NCBI GenBank assembly: GCA_947503265.1
Contig: CANNDC010000008.1
Location: forward strand, 62,001-126,000
Length of the DNA stretch: 64,000 nucleotides
From: an uncultured Alteromonadaceae bacterium
GTDB lineage: Bacteria > Pseudomonadota > Gammaproteobacteria > Enterobacterales > Alteromonadaceae
Direction of reading: 5' to 3'
Shown here: positions 18,419-28,312 of the stretch, one piece after another
How the letters are laid out: each line of letters starts with the position of its first letter
How positions within the stretch are numbered: the stretch's first letter is position 1
The notes under the pieces: model-generated
What the model saw: the letters and a program-made list of their open reading frames with translations, nothing else
Told to the model about the DNA's origin: nothing
Databases searched by the model: none
Made by a program: the position numbers and the translations under genes

Positions 18419-21400
18419 CTACATTTTCACCGTGAAGCCAAAGAATGCGAAACGCCCAACTGCACTGACGGGGTACGCGTAATTTGTCATAAAGGGTTGT
18501 TCGTCGGTCAAGTTATTGATGCCGCCACTTATAGAAAGGGTATCGTTAACTTGATAGCTAGCTGATAAGTCGTGGATCCACATATCATCCATAAATACTG
18601 CATCTCCATACAATGAGCGAGCTGTATCAATTTCGACAAAGCCAAGCAACATTTCATCAACGTATTGATTTTGCAAATTGACGTTAAGGTCGCCAAAAGT
18701 CCATCCTAGACTAACGATTCCGGCAAGTTCGGGACGTCTTATTTCTCCTAATTCAACATCAACAGAAGTTGAGTCCAACGGGTTATCAAAGTCATTTAGC
18801 TCATCCACTTTTGTGCCTGACACGCTAATATCAAACTGATGCTCATCTAAATCAAATAAATATCCTAACGAAAAGTCATAACCACTGGTTTCACGTTTAA
18901 CAAAGTTAATTGCTACGGAACGAATAAAGTTAAATCCACCGAAGAATATAGAGTTCGAGTCGTCATTACGTGATTGCAAGTCACAAAACGCAGGATTGAG
19001 GCCAACCCCCCTAACGCAACCATCAGCGATGTTCTGGCCGCTTACAGCATTTATTGCGTCCTCAATGGTGATGTCCCAGTAGTCGACAGATAAGCTAAAT
19101 CCTTCTAAATACCCTGGTGTGTATACGAAACCAATTGAGGTTGTTTCGGCAGTCTCTTCTTGCAATTCAGGGTTGCCTCCGGTTACGCCACCAAATGCCG
19201 CTGATAGAGGATCTGCAAATACGTAGTCTCCATTAGCATCCGTTGGGTCTAAACCGATTGATGTAAAAATGGTTGTACAGTTGGCTTGAACGTTGTTCGC
19301 CAGATCAGCTTGACCTCCGTCTCGAAGTGCCTGTATTTGCGCTGCGTCACAGGGGTCCACCGGCCTAAACGTCGTGCCAATCTCAGGGCCAAATAACTCT
19401 GTCACGTTTGGAGCTCGAATTGCTTCTGACACATTTACTCTGAACCGTAAATCTTCTATCGGCGCCCATACTACTCTGGCTAGCCAGGTGGTGGTGGTAC
19501 CAATGGTTGAGTAATCGGAATAACGCGCAGCCAAATCTAGTGTAAGCTCTTCAAAAGCGGTTACACCTTCGAGGATGGGAATAGATAACTCTGCAAAAAT
19601 CTCACTGACATCATAATCGCCAGTTTCGTTGATAGTTGTGGTCGCAGGTCGGAAGGTCAACTTGGCATTGTCTGACACATCTGCGATATTTGTTCCGGCA
19701 GCAAATGCTGAACCTTCAGGAATCACACCACGCTGCCATGGATCGAAAATGGCTTCCGCTTCTTCTTTACGATACTCTGCGCCAACTGCAAAAGCGACCG
19801 CTCCGCCAGGCATCTCGAAATACTCGCCAAGATCACCAGCTAAAGTCGCAGACAACACAAACTGGTCAAGCGCAATTTCATCTTTTTCCTGAACCGTAAC
19901 CCAATCAACTGCCTCTTGGGTAATACCAGTAGCCCCAGCCCAAATATTTAGCGGAACACATTGATTGCTACCCGGCGTGAATGAAAAATAACCTGGGTCA
20001 TAATCGGGGATATTGAAAGGGGTAGTTTGAGCAGGAGTGGTAGGGTCTAGATCCGCTCTACATCTTGTCTCCCCTGTCGTTGGATCGCTAACTGCATCTA
20101 TAGCAGCCAAAAACCTGTCGTTTATGACCGCATTTTCGCGAGTTGTTTCTAAATCAAAACGCCCCCAAACGGCACTAATCTCATAGTTGAAATCGTTGTC
20201 TAAAATACCTTCAATACCAGCAACCACTCGGAATGTTTTACGATGGTTTCTTACATCACCAGAACCAATACTTATTGGGTCAATGGTAATCCCTACCCCA
20301 CCCGTGCTCTGAGCCGTTTCACGAATAAATTCAGGAAGGAAAGGGTTGTCAGGCTTTCCTAACAAGAGATCCCAGAACGACGTGGGCTGGGCATTGTTGA
20401 GTACTTCTTGCTCGGAAAACTTTAACTCTCCATAAAGTCGGGTATCCCCATCTATGTCATAACTACCCAATAAGTCGATGGTCAGCTTTTCTTCAGGAAT
20501 AATGATGTAACTATCTTGCCGCTGAATAGTGTTGAACGAGTCTCCGCCGAATCCTTGGAAGCCATTCGCAATTAAGCCATCTTGCACTGGACGATAACTA
20601 CCGTCTTCAAGGACGTTCCAGCAGCCACCTAAAGCACCGAAAGACTCAGCACCAAATACCGAGTTGTAACCGGTAAAAGAGTCATAACAATCTGCCACCC
20701 CGTTGTTGTTCAAATCGATAGGCGTGGTTGGGTCAAAGCCATCAAACGTAAATGCATTACCCGGGACTATGTATCCGTAGCCAGAGGTAAACGGAAAGGT
20801 GCGCCCGCGCAAAACCGCTCGCTGAGGTGCCGCCGCTGCATTTGAAATAAAATCAAGCTCAGATTGAGTTAGTGTTGGAGAGCCACCAAAGATATCAGAA
20901 TAGGCAGTAGTGAATGCCTCTGCGCTTTCTGGTACTTCTAAGCCAAAAGTCGGTCTATCATTAGCCGGATTGTAATATTGTGCAAAATTTGGCATTGACG
21001 AGGCGGAAATGTCGCCTTGTTGGAAGCGCTTAGCCGGGTTGACCCAGTCTCGACCAGAACCGATAAATTCTCCCCCGTCTCTTTCTGAAGCCCGCAAGCC
21101 ATCTGATTTTCCATATTCTACGCTTACGACTAGGTTACCTTTGTCTTTAGCAAAAGAAGTTCCGTATAATCCACTTAGCATGAGCTGATTGGAATCGCCC
21201 TCTCCTGAAACGCCAGACTGTACATTAAACTCAAAACCTTCGAAGTCATCTTTTAAGATAAAATTTACAACACCGGTTACCGCATCCGCACCGTACACAG
21301 CAGACGCGCCACCCGTTAGAACCTCTACATCGCGGATAAGATTGACTGGAATAGATCCGACATCTACGGCACCTGACCCTTGATCGCCGCCTACATGACG

Positions 21401-21799
21401 CTTGCCGTTAACCAATACCAAGGTGCGATTAGCACCCAAACCACGCAAACTTAAAATATTTGCACCATCCGCGAATCCAGATGCTTCGCCGTTATTGGCA
21501 TTTGCAGCACCTGTTGTGGAAGACGAGAATAATGCCGGTACATCATTGATCACATCGGTAATATTAAATTCGCCTGAAGAACGAATCTCTTCAGCACCAA
21601 TAGATTGAATTGGAGCACCTGAACCAATATTGGCGTCTCGTATGATTCGCGACCCGGTAATTGCCACTCGCTCAATATCTGCCTCGCTTGCATTTTGCGC
21701 TTCTTGAGCAACTACTGAGCTTGTCGCAGAGGCTATCGCCAGTGCAATGGCTGACAGCTTGGTAGCTGCACCATATTTTGTGTGCGTTCTTCTTGGCAT
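18419..21799 (-). CDS. Large TonB-dependent outer-membrane receptor
   Basis: The protein is 1126 aa with a signal peptide (about 1-32, ending SSVVAQ), a plug domain (about 45-180: VAITGSRIIRD, TDVINDVPALF, LSLRGLGANRTLVLVNGKRH, EVLTGGASAVYGADAVTGVVNFI) and a 22-strand-type barrel. Several large loops are present, one with a Ca-binding-like DLNNNGVAD. The TonB box is probably in the segment before VAITGSR. It ends ...GFTVKM, with Met where aromatic Phe is usual. A longer ORF begins at 21817, but AGGAG at 21806-21810 selects ATG 21799. The substrate is unknown: no TonB system or degradation genes are adjacent. Alteromonadales carry many such receptors for peptides and glycans. Confidence 0.92.
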   Translation of the reverse strand: MPRRTHTKYGAATKLSAIALAIASATSSVVAQEAQNASEADIERVAITGSRIIRDANIGSGAPIQSIGAEEIRSSGEFNITDVINDVPALFSSSTTGAANANNGEASGFADGANILSLRGLGANRTLVLVNGKRHVGGDQGSGAVDVGSIPVNLIRDVEVLTGGASAVYGADAVTGVVNFILKDDFEGFEFNVQSGVSGEGDSNQLMLSGLYGTSFAKDKGNLVVSVEYGKSDGLRASERDGGEFIGSGRDWVNPAKRFQQGDISASSMPNFAQYYNPANDRPTFGLEVPESAEAFTTAYSDIFGGSPTLTQSELDFISNAAAAPQRAVLRGRTFPFTSGYGYIVPGNAFTFDGFDPTTPIDLNNNGVADCYDSFTGYNSVFGAESFGALGGCWNVLEDGSYRPVQDGLIANGFQGFGGDSFNTIQRQDSYIIIPEEKLTIDLLGSYDIDGDTRLYGELKFSEQEVLNNAQPTSFWDLLLGKPDNPFLPEFIRETAQSTGGVGITIDPISIGSGDVRNHRKTFRVVAGIEGILDNDFNYEISAVWGRFDLETTRENAVINDRFLAAIDAVSDPTTGETRCRADLDPTTPAQTTPFNIPDYDPGYFSFTPGSNQCVPLNIWAGATGITQEAVDWVTVQEKDEIALDQFVLSATLAGDLGEYFEMPGGAVAFAVGAEYRKEEAEAIFDPWQRGVIPEGSAFAAGTNIADVSDNAKLTFRPATTTINETGDYDVSEIFAELSIPILEGVTAFEELTLDLAARYSDYSTIGTTTTWLARVVWAPIEDLRFRVNVSEAIRAPNVTELFGPEIGTTFRPVDPCDAAQIQALRDGGQADLANNVQANCTTIFTSIGLDPTDANGDYVFADPLSAAFGGVTGGNPELQEETAETTSIGFVYTPGYLEGFSLSVDYWDITIEDAINAVSGQNIADGCVRGVGLNPAFCDLQSRNDDSNSIFFGGFNFIRSVAINFVKRETSGYDFSLGYLFDLDEHQFDISVSGTKVDELNDFDNPLDSTSVDVELGEIRRPELAGIVSLGWTFGDLNVNLQNQYVDEMLLGFVEIDTARSLYGDAVFMDDMWIHDLSASYQVNDTLSISGGINNLTDEQPFMTNYAYPVSAVGRFAFFGFTVKM

Positions 21800-22356
21800 T
21801 TTATTCTCCTGAATCAAGAAATTGTTATGTGAACTTTTTAATTGTTATTTATTTACCCTAGAAAGATTTTGCACGATTCATGCCTAAAAAAACGGCCAAA
21901 AAGACCGTAAAAACAGCTAAAATTGCATAAATATGCACAACACCCGCATAAATTAAATAAATCCAGAAAACACAACCAATTGCACCATTTCAACGCATTG
22001 AACAATCTAGTTAAAGAACATACCTTTCTTATTGATTAATATTGACTTTTCGTAGGACATGCAAGAAAGTCGTGCACTAAAGCACCACGTTTATGCAATA
22101 GATTATGCATAAAAATACATTACTAACGTTTTAGTAGATTTTTGGCTGCAAAAAACTAATACACGGTTAAATCGGCTTAACAGCAAGGGGTTTTGCATAG
22201 AAATATTAATAATCCGTAGAAAGGGGGTATCCGCGCAAAAACCGCGGCAATGTTGTATGGATACAAAACTGCGTCTGCCCTGCAACCACGGAAATGTCGT
22301 ATAGGTCGCTAAGCGATTTTGACGCTTCTAGAGTGTATTGACTAATTCTGAAGATT
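21800..22356. other. 557-bp AT-rich upstream region of the TonB receptor gene
   Basis: No credible gene is seen. It must contain the receptor promoter. A symmetrical element TTGTATGGATACAA (22253-22266) and a nearby GC-rich patch around 22226-22250 stand out from AT-rich surroundings and could be an operator. I looked for a cobalamin-riboswitch B12 box and did not find one. Confidence 0.4.
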
Positions 22357-22432
<76 letters not shown>

Positions 22433-22468
22433 ATATGGTGGTGTATTGCCTTGGTTCATTCTGAACCG

Positions 22469-22503
22469 GGAGCGCATTTTACAAAAATACAGACGTGACG
22501 CAA
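22469..22503 (-). promoter_or_regulatory. Promoter of tRNA-Gly with GC-rich discriminator
   Basis: On the minus strand a TTGCGT (-35, 22498-22503) is 16 bp from TAAAAT (-10, 22476-22481). GCGCTCC follows, a discriminator typical of stringently controlled stable-RNA promoters. The leader before the tRNA contains a small hairpin (GGTTCA/TGAACC). Confidence 0.65.
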
Positions 22504-22543
22504 CTATTATTTTGCGTTTTTTCCCATTATTCGTTGCTTCGGT

Positions 22544-23089
22544 CTAGATATTGAACACATGCTGACGGTAGTAAGCCATTTCAGCAATGGATTCTCTTAT
22601 ATCATCTAAAGCTTGGTGAGAACCTTTCTTTTCAAAACCATCTAGAATTTCAGGCTTCCATCGTTTTACTAATTCTTTTATCGTGCTTACGTCGATGCTT
22701 CGATAATGAAAATAATCTTCTAATTCAGGCATGTACTTAACCATAAACCGTCTGTCTTGGCCGATAGTATTGCCGCACAGTGGCGATACGCCACTTGGTA
22801 CATATTGTTTTAAGAATGCAATAGTTTGCGCAACTGCGCCTTGTTCGTCAACTTTACTGGCTTTGCATCTGGCTGTTAAACCAGATTTCCCATGTACATC
22901 CACACACCAAGGATCCATATTATCCAGAATTTCATCTGATTGATGAATCGCAATAACAGGTCCTTCAGCCAGTATAGTTAGATTTTTATCCGTCACTATT
23001 GTGGCTATTTCAAGAATGACATCTGTCTCGGGGAACAAGCCCGTCATTTCCAAGTCAATCCAAACTAAATTTTCGTTATCTAAAGGCAT
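22544..23089 (-). CDS. orn: Oligoribonuclease
   Basis: DEDDh 3'-5' exonuclease that degrades 2-5-nt RNAs and pGpG, the linear product of c-di-GMP breakdown. Motifs visible: WIDLEMTGL (Asp/Glu pair), [30 protein letters not shown] and the final [13 protein letters not shown]. In-frame starts exist at 23101 (TTG) and 23095. ATG 23089 gives 181 aa, the E. coli length, and is preceded by GGAAA. It is divergent from rsgA as in E. coli. Given the two c-di-GMP-related proteins in this window, it would complete turnover of that messenger. Confidence 0.95.
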   Translation of the reverse strand: MPLDNENLVWIDLEMTGLFPETDVILEIATIVTDKNLTILAEGPVIAIHQSDEILDNMDPWCVDVHGKSGLTARCKASKVDEQGAVAQTIAFLKQYVPSGVSPLCGNTIGQDRRFMVKYMPELEDYFHYRSIDVSTIKELVKRWKPEILDGFEKKGSHQALDDIRESIAEMAYYRQHVFNI

Positions 23090-23205
23090 TGTCATTTCCA
23101 AAAAAGCCAGTTGAGGTAATGGAGTATCAAAATCACGTCGATGACGTTAACATAATGAAGTATTCAGAACCAATGAAACTCAACCTCTTGGCGGTAAATA
23201 TTTAA

Positions 23206-24237
23206 GTGGCAAAGAAACCAAAGTTAACCCATAAACAACGCAGACAAGTTTCGACTAACCGACAGAAGAGGCTTGCGTCGGTGGATGTTTGCGATTCTGA
23301 TGAACAATTGGAGAGCAGTCGAGAAGGTGTGGTTGTTGGTCGATTTGGTAAACATGCAAATGTGGAAGACGAGAGTGGCGAAATATGTAAATGCCACATT
23401 CGTAGAACGGTTGGCAGTGTTGTTTGTGGAGACCGAGTAACGTTTAGGCCGGGCAAAGACCAGAGTATTAACGTAAATGGCATTATTGAATTGGTGCACG
23501 ATAGAGTTTCCGTGCTCACGAGACCGGATTTTTACGATGGTGTGAAGCCTATCGCCGCCAACATAGACCAAATCATCATAGTTAGCTCAGTACTTCCTGC
23601 TCTTTCACTTAATATCATCGATCGCTATTTAGTCGCTGCTGAAGATGTTTCTATCAAGCCCGTGCTATTGCTCAATAAAGTCGAATTATTAACTGACGAA
23701 GAACGAATTAATGTAGATCAATCACTGCAAATATATCGGGATATAGGGTACACAGTGTTACTCACAAGTTGCGTCACCCAAGAAGGTGTGGCTGAACTGA
23801 AGTCTATACTTAAAGATAAAATCAGTGTGTTTGTTGGTCAATCTGGCGTAGGGAAATCTAGCTTGATTAATCAATTGTTGCCTGAAGCAGATGAAGCTAT
23901 TGGTGATATATCTGACAACTCTGGTCTAGGGCAGCACACCACGACGGCAGCAAAGCTGTTGCATTTTCCTGCAGGAGGCGACTTAATCGATTCTCCGGGA
24001 GTAAGAGAATTTGCTTTGTGGCATCTGAGTCCTGAAAAGGTGACCCATGGATTTATTGAATTTAGGGATTACTTAGGCGGATGTAAGTTTAGAGATTGTA
24101 AGCACCTTGATGATCCTGGTTGTCTCATTCGAGATGCGGTCGAAAAAGGTCAAATTAATCGAACCCGTTTTGAAAACTATCACAAAGTCATAAGTGGAAT
24201 GGAAGATCAACGGCCGACTCGCAGTATTCCTAAATAA
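23206..24237 (+). CDS. rsgA: Small ribosomal subunit biogenesis GTPase RsgA
   Basis: Circularly permuted GTPase that checks maturation of the 30S decoding centre. The protein is 343 aa. It has a basic N-terminus ([11 protein letters not shown]), an OB fold, G4 LLNKVELL, G1 [16 protein letters not shown]2 GQHTTT and G3 DSPGVREF. The C-terminal zinc site has C-x6-C and H-x-C spacing ([16 protein letters not shown]). The start is GTG 23206. It is first of a run rsgA-psd-eamA-ugpQ; rsgA-psd adjacency matches E. coli. Confidence 0.96.
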   Translation: MAKKPKLTHKQRRQVSTNRQKRLASVDVCDSDEQLESSREGVVVGRFGKHANVEDESGEICKCHIRRTVGSVVCGDRVTFRPGKDQSINVNGIIELVHDRVSVLTRPDFYDGVKPIAANIDQIIIVSSVLPALSLNIIDRYLVAAEDVSIKPVLLLNKVELLTDEERINVDQSLQIYRDIGYTVLLTSCVTQEGVAELKSILKDKISVFVGQSGVGKSSLINQLLPEADEAIGDISDNSGLGQHTTTAAKLLHFPAGGDLIDSPGVREFALWHLSPEKVTHGFIEFRDYLGGCKFRDCKHLDDPGCLIRDAVEKGQINRTRFENYHKVISGMEDQRPTRSIPK

Positions 24238-24324
24238 AATAATATGAGATAGACCCACTGAATCTGACAAACTGGTCAGATGATGTTGTACAATCCATTT
24301 GGTCAACTTTTGGAGTGCTTGAAC

Positions 24325-25185
24325 TTGTTTAACTGGTTAAAAATTAAATTTCAATATGTTCTGCCTAAACATCTATTATCTAGACTAGTAGGTAAACTAG
24401 CGGCAGCAGAAGCAGGCTGGCTTACAACGACATTGATAAAGCTTTTTATAAAACAATATCAAGTGGACATGTCGGAAGCAAAACACGCAGATCCAGCATA
24501 TTACAAGACATTCAATGAGTTTTTTACTCGTGAGCTTAAAGACGACGTCAGGCCGATATGTGAAGATGTTAAGCACTTGGCCATGTCTGTGGATGGAACT
24601 GTCAGTCAGCTAGGTAAAATTGATTATGACCAGATATTCCAAGCGAAAGGCCATAGTTATAGCTTAACCGCTCTATTGGGTGGTAACCCAGACATTGCAG
24701 AGCCATTTAAACAAGGTGACTTTGCAACCATCTACCTATCTCCAAAGGACTATCACCGAATCCATATGCCGATGGATGCTCTACTGACTGATATGGTGTA
24801 TGTACCGGGTGAATTATTCTCAGTAAACCCACTGACCACAGAAAATGTGCCTGGATTATTCGCTCGAAACGAGCGTGTTGTTTGTGTTTTTGAGTCTCCA
24901 AAAGGCAAATTCGCTATTGTATTAGTGGGTGCTACCATTGTGGCTAGTATAGAGACGATTTGGGCAGGTACGGTTACACCTCCAGCAGGCAAAAACATTC
25001 AACATTGGCGTTACCCTAAAGACAGTGAAAATACCATTAGCCTTAAAAAAGGTGAAGAAATGGGTTTATTCAAGTTAGGGTCTACTATTGTTGCGTGTTT
25101 TGAACCTGACATGATCGAATTTAATGGACAATCAGCCGGTGATACAACGCGCCTAGGTGAAATTTTTGCGACTTTGAAAAACTAA
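24325..25185 (+). CDS. psd: Phosphatidylserine decarboxylase proenzyme
   Basis: Membrane-associated pyruvoyl enzyme making phosphatidylethanolamine. The self-cleavage motif LGST (in [11 protein letters not shown]) near the C-terminus supplies the pyruvoyl Ser, and the conserved [13 protein letters not shown] and FARNERV blocks are present. A longer ORF opens at ATG 24280. However, GGAG at 24312-24315 fits TTG 24325, and the resulting N-terminus ([15 protein letters not shown]) aligns residue for residue with E. coli Psd. That start gives 286 aa. It is followed 2 bp later by the GTG of the transporter gene. Confidence 0.93.
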   Translation: MFNWLKIKFQYVLPKHLLSRLVGKLAAAEAGWLTTTLIKLFIKQYQVDMSEAKHADPAYYKTFNEFFTRELKDDVRPICEDVKHLAMSVDGTVSQLGKIDYDQIFQAKGHSYSLTALLGGNPDIAEPFKQGDFATIYLSPKDYHRIHMPMDALLTDMVYVPGELFSVNPLTTENVPGLFARNERVVCVFESPKGKFAIVLVGATIVASIETIWAGTVTPPAGKNIQHWRYPKDSENTISLKKGEEMGLFKLGSTIVACFEPDMIEFNGQSAGDTTRLGEIFATLKN

Positions 25186-25187
25186 TT

Positions 25188-26060
25188 GTGGATCCCGTTA
25201 AGAAAAGTTTGTGGTCGCTGCATTTCGCAGTTGTACTTCTGGGAGCCACAGCGTTATTTTCAAAAATCATCCCGCTTTCCGCTACTGATATTACATTTGG
25301 TCGTTCAATCGTGGCCTTCTGTGTGCTCGCAATCATTGTTAAGTTGTCAGGCTCTAGTCTTAGGCTTAAAAGTGCACGTGATTACTTAATTGCTATCGCG
25401 TTAGGGTTAGTCATGTCAGCCCATTGGGTTGCCTATTTTGCATCCATGCAATACTCCTCAGTTTCAGTAGGGATTATCGCGCTCTTTACTTTTCCTGTCA
25501 TAGCGGTATTGCTAGAACCGTTTTTTGAAGGAATCCGTTTGGTTTGGCAAGACATAGTCAGTGCCTTGATCGTATTAATTGGAATTTTTCTGATCGTACC
25601 TGAGGTGAGCTTAGAAAATGAAGTCACTCTGGGGATTGCCATAGGGGTATTTTCAGCCTTCTTGTATGCGTTGAGAAATTTGTTTCATCGTAAATTCTTT
25701 TCTCATTACAGTGGCGCTCATGCCATGACCTATCAAACTTTAGTCATTTTTCTCAGTTTATTCTTCTTTATCTCTGAAGACATGTATACGGCCAGTTTGG
25801 AAACCTACGCAGGATTGATGATACTAGGTATATTCCTTACCGCCTTGCCCCATGCTCTCATTGCAGCGAGTTTAAAACATTTGCGTGTTAAAACCTTTGC
25901 ATTAGTCGCTTGTATGCAACCGCTCTACGGAGTGATCTTAGCCATATTCATATTAGACGAGTCTCCGACATGGCAAACCTTTTTAGGCGGATTACTGGTA
26001 ATTTCGGCCGCTATCTACGAAACTGTAAATGCACAGAAATTACATAGTAAGAAGTCTTAG
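25188..26060 (+). CDS. EamA/DMT-family transporter
   Basis: The protein is 290 aa with ten predicted hydrophobic helices in two EamA repeats. Recognisable family segments are GATALFSKIIPLSATDITFGRS, SAHWVAYFASMQYSSVSVGIIALFTFPVIAVLLEP and, in the second half, LACMQPLYGVILAIFILDESPTWQTFLGGLLVI. These are usually exporters of metabolites or amino acids; the substrate cannot be told from sequence. It starts with GTG two bases after psd and is followed 14 bp later by ugpQ. Confidence 0.88.
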   Translation: MDPVKKSLWSLHFAVVLLGATALFSKIIPLSATDITFGRSIVAFCVLAIIVKLSGSSLRLKSARDYLIAIALGLVMSAHWVAYFASMQYSSVSVGIIALFTFPVIAVLLEPFFEGIRLVWQDIVSALIVLIGIFLIVPEVSLENEVTLGIAIGVFSAFLYALRNLFHRKFFSHYSGAHAMTYQTLVIFLSLFFFISEDMYTASLETYAGLMILGIFLTALPHALIAASLKHLRVKTFALVACMQPLYGVILAIFILDESPTWQTFLGGLLVISAAIYETVNAQKLHSKKS

Positions 26061-26074
26061 ATAAGGAGAAGTCC

Positions 26075-26764
26075 TTGCTGATATTTGCCCACCGCGGGGC
26101 GAGTGCGTTGGCGCCTGAAAACACATTGGCCGCTATCAATCTGGCTATCGACCATCAAGCTGATGGCATTGAGTTTGACGTATTTCAACATGAAGATGAA
26201 TTCATATTGATACACGATCGTTGGCTGCATCGCACCACTGACGGTCAAGGCCAAATAAATGCCATTATTCTAGAGGAGTTGAGGCGCTTGGATGCTGGTG
26301 ATGGGCAACGCATTCCGACATTATATGAAGCAATTCAACGGATACAGACTCACTGTGAAATTAACATTGAAATCAAAGGAATTGAGAGTGTTGAGTTGCT
26401 TGTCTCCTACGTAGAAACTGCCTGTGCACAATTCCAAATACCCTTGACCAATATTCTGTATTCATCTTTTGATCATCATTTGCTTCAACAATTAAAATCC
26501 CTGCGCCCTACCGCTAGAATTGGTGCATTAACTGCCTCCAAACCAGTTGACTATGCTGCCTTTGCGTCTGAATTAAACGCAGAGTTCATCAATGCTGATG
26601 TAACTTTTCTAGATCAAGCTTTTGTAGATGATGCTAAACAGCGTGGATTGAAAATAGGTGTTTACACGGTCGACCAAGCTGAAGAACTGATGAAACTGAA
26701 GAAGTGGGGAGTCGACCTAGTGTTCTGCAACAACCCTCTGAACGCAAGGGCTGCCATAGAGTAG
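26075..26764 (+). CDS. ugpQ: Glycerophosphodiester phosphodiesterase (cytoplasmic, UgpQ-like)
   Basis: Hydrolyses glycerophosphodiesters from deacylated phospholipids to glycerol-3-phosphate and an alcohol. The protein is 229 aa with no signal peptide, which fits UgpQ rather than periplasmic GlpQ. Active-site motifs are FAHRGASALAPENTLAA (HRG, PENT), IEFDVFQHEDEFILIHDRWLHRTTDG and INIEIKG. The start is TTG 26075 with AAGGAG at 26064-26069. Its place after psd suggests a phospholipid-turnover link. Confidence 0.9.
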   Translation: MLIFAHRGASALAPENTLAAINLAIDHQADGIEFDVFQHEDEFILIHDRWLHRTTDGQGQINAIILEELRRLDAGDGQRIPTLYEAIQRIQTHCEINIEIKGIESVELLVSYVETACAQFQIPLTNILYSSFDHHLLQQLKSLRPTARIGALTASKPVDYAAFASELNAEFINADVTFLDQAFVDDAKQRGLKIGVYTVDQAEELMKLKKWGVDLVFCNNPLNARAAIE

Positions 26765-26785
26765 GGTTTTAGATGTTAAACATAA

Positions 26786-27193
26786 CTAACTGTTTGAGGG
26801 CTCACATGAACTACATTCGTTGCAACTTTTACAAAGTTTGACGTTCGCTACGTGGGCAGCAATGATTAATATCGCTCCGAAACCAATAGTGAGAGGTTCA
26901 TAGGCCTCACCAAACATGTCTTTGTTCCAATAAATCAATCCACCAAGGAGCAAACTATAGAGTGGATAAAGTTGTCTGTGATATCGGTAGAAACCAGACA
27001 ACAATGCCCAGAAACCAATAATCATTGAGAGAGATAAAATTGTTTTTTCAAACCAATCTTGAGCGAAGAAACTAGCGCCGACAAAAGGCAACAGAGGAAT
27101 CAAAATAGGAAGCAATAGACAATGTAAAGCACAAAGACTTGATGTCCATATACCTACTCTATCCATAATTGATTTTTTTGCTTCTGTTGACAT
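26786..27193 (-). CDS. MerC-domain membrane protein, likely metal-related
   Basis: The protein is 135 aa with four hydrophobic helices. The first carries the MerC Cys pair (SSLCALHCLLLPILIPLLPF). The C-terminus is Cys-rich (CKSCNECSSCEP). MerC in Tn21-type operons carries Hg(II) inward. Here there are no mer genes nearby, and a Zur-type palindrome lies about 100 bp upstream. A role in zinc (or another thiophilic metal) handling under zinc starvation is therefore a better guess than mercury resistance. It is convergent with ugpQ. Confidence 0.82.
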   Translation of the reverse strand: MSTEAKKSIMDRVGIWTSSLCALHCLLLPILIPLLPFVGASFFAQDWFEKTILSLSMIIGFWALLSGFYRYHRQLYPLYSLLLGGLIYWNKDMFGEAYEPLTIGFGAILIIAAHVANVKLCKSCNECSSCEPSNS

Positions 27194-27291
27194 TATTCTG
27201 ATTTCGCCTACACAACTAAATGATTAAATTTATACTAAAAGTGCTTAAAAACAATATGTTAACCAGCACCTTTAGGGATTATCTCCGCAAT

Positions 27292-27314
27292 GGGACGTTA
27301 TAATATAACATTTC
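27292..27314. promoter_or_regulatory. Candidate Zur box upstream of the MerC-like gene
   Basis: The core GTTATAATATAAC (27297-27309) is perfectly symmetrical, and the right half continues CATTTC. The gammaproteobacterial Zur consensus, as I know it, is GAAATGTTATANTATAACATTTC. The right half and core match fully; the left flank matches in part. The box lies 99 bp upstream of the merC start. Confidence 0.65.
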
Positions 27315-27413
27315 GCTGTATTTGCAAGGAAATTTAGCTATTTGGCATCACAACTTTAAACAAAGGTAAATCCCACTAAGTGATGGTGCTAGTTGAATAC
27401 TTTTCGAATATAA

Positions 27414-27800
27414 TCAGCCACCCAGCATGTCTCTCAGTTTTTTTTCAGCCAATTCAGCAGGGGTAAGCTGTTTTTCTTGATCGTCTGCGTCTGATTTTTC
27501 ATCTGGTTCATCACCAAATAACGCTGCAAGTTGTGCCTTTGCCTGCTCGGCTTTATGATTGCCTGTTTTCGTAAAGACTTTACCCGAGGGAGCGAAGTAG
27601 TCACAAAAATTCGCTTTTTCAGTGTCGCTCACTGTTTCAGCGCGATCTTCTTCACAACGTTCTCTATGGTCAAAGTGTTTACACATTTTGCACACATGCT
27701 GATCAGCGGAACACGCATGGCACTCTTCTCGTCTGGACATGGGCAGAATAACATTCTGTAGTGTTTCTCCACATTTCCAACAGCTAAACGAATCAGTCAT
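27414..27800 (-). CDS. Cys-rich zinc-ribbon-type protein of unknown function
   Basis: The protein is 128 aa. The N-terminal half has CWKCG, CHACSADQHVCKMCKHFD and CEEDRAETVSDTEKANFCDYF: eight or more Cys/His residues in CxxC-type pairs, probably binding one or two zinc ions. A flexible acidic tail ends in a conserved-looking short helix (AELAEKKLRDMLGG). I know similar proteins from Alteromonadales and Shewanella but no function. Its ATG overlaps the stop of the VOC gene by one base (ATGA-type), so the two are translated together. Confidence 0.78.
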   Translation of the reverse strand: MTDSFSCWKCGETLQNVILPMSRREECHACSADQHVCKMCKHFDHRERCEEDRAETVSDTEKANFCDYFAPSGKVFTKTGNHKAEQAKAQLAALFGDEPDEKSDADDQEKQLTPAELAEKKLRDMLGG

Positions 27801-28138
27801 CAGAAATGCTGGTCAAACATGATGACATTGCCGTCGGGATCTTTCAGGATGCAATGTGCTGGACCAGACTCACCAGTGGTAGGTGTATCAATAGCAATCT
27901 GGTTTTCTTTCAAGTGCTTTTCAACAGCACGAACATCTGTAGGATTGAAAGTGAGTATGTTGTTCTCAAACATTCCCTCAAAAAGGCCGATTACCGTAGT
28001 GCCTTTTTGCAAAATCAACCATTTATCCTCGATCGAGCCGCATTCAGGGTGGGTTTCAAAACCCAAAGTTTCATAAAATGCTTTAGATTTCACGATGTCT
28101 TTGACGGCCAAACTTACTGAAAATTGTCCGAGTTCCAT
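27800..28138 (-). CDS. VOC (glyoxalase/bleomycin-resistance) superfamily protein
   Basis: The protein is 112 aa with one complete VOC module. It opens FSVSLAVKDIVKSKAFYETLGFE and ends GPAHCILKDPDGNVIMFDQHF. VOC proteins bind a divalent metal and act on small molecules; the specific reaction cannot be read from sequence. The reading frame is open to 28201, but the preceding 21 residues do not belong to the fold and AAAGG precedes ATG 28138. It is coupled to the downstream Cys-rich gene. Confidence 0.82.
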   Translation of the reverse strand: MELGQFSVSLAVKDIVKSKAFYETLGFETHPECGSIEDKWLILQKGTTVIGLFEGMFENNILTFNPTDVRAVEKHLKENQIAIDTPTTGESGPAHCILKDPDGNVIMFDQHF

Positions 28139-28312
28139 GTCGATGCCTTTATGTTGTAGTTTGTATCGTTCTGTAAGTAGGATAGGTGTTATTTTGATCA
28201 AATTCCAATTCAGAATTTATGTTTCAGACCCGGAGTGGTATTTAGTTATTTTGAGCCTGTCTTAATTTCGTTGTAGGTTCCACGAAGTAATTAACCGTTT
28301 GGGCAATTCGTC

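Noticed and set aside
22103..22285. 60-codon minus-strand ORF between the TonB receptor and tRNA-Gly
   Set aside because: Starts without a Shine-Dalgarno sequence, has atypical composition and overlaps the GC patch; probably non-coding.
21800..22356. Possible cobalamin or other riboswitch before the TonB receptor
   Set aside because: The B12-box and the stems of known classes were not seen. The only symmetry is a short operator-like repeat far from the start codon.
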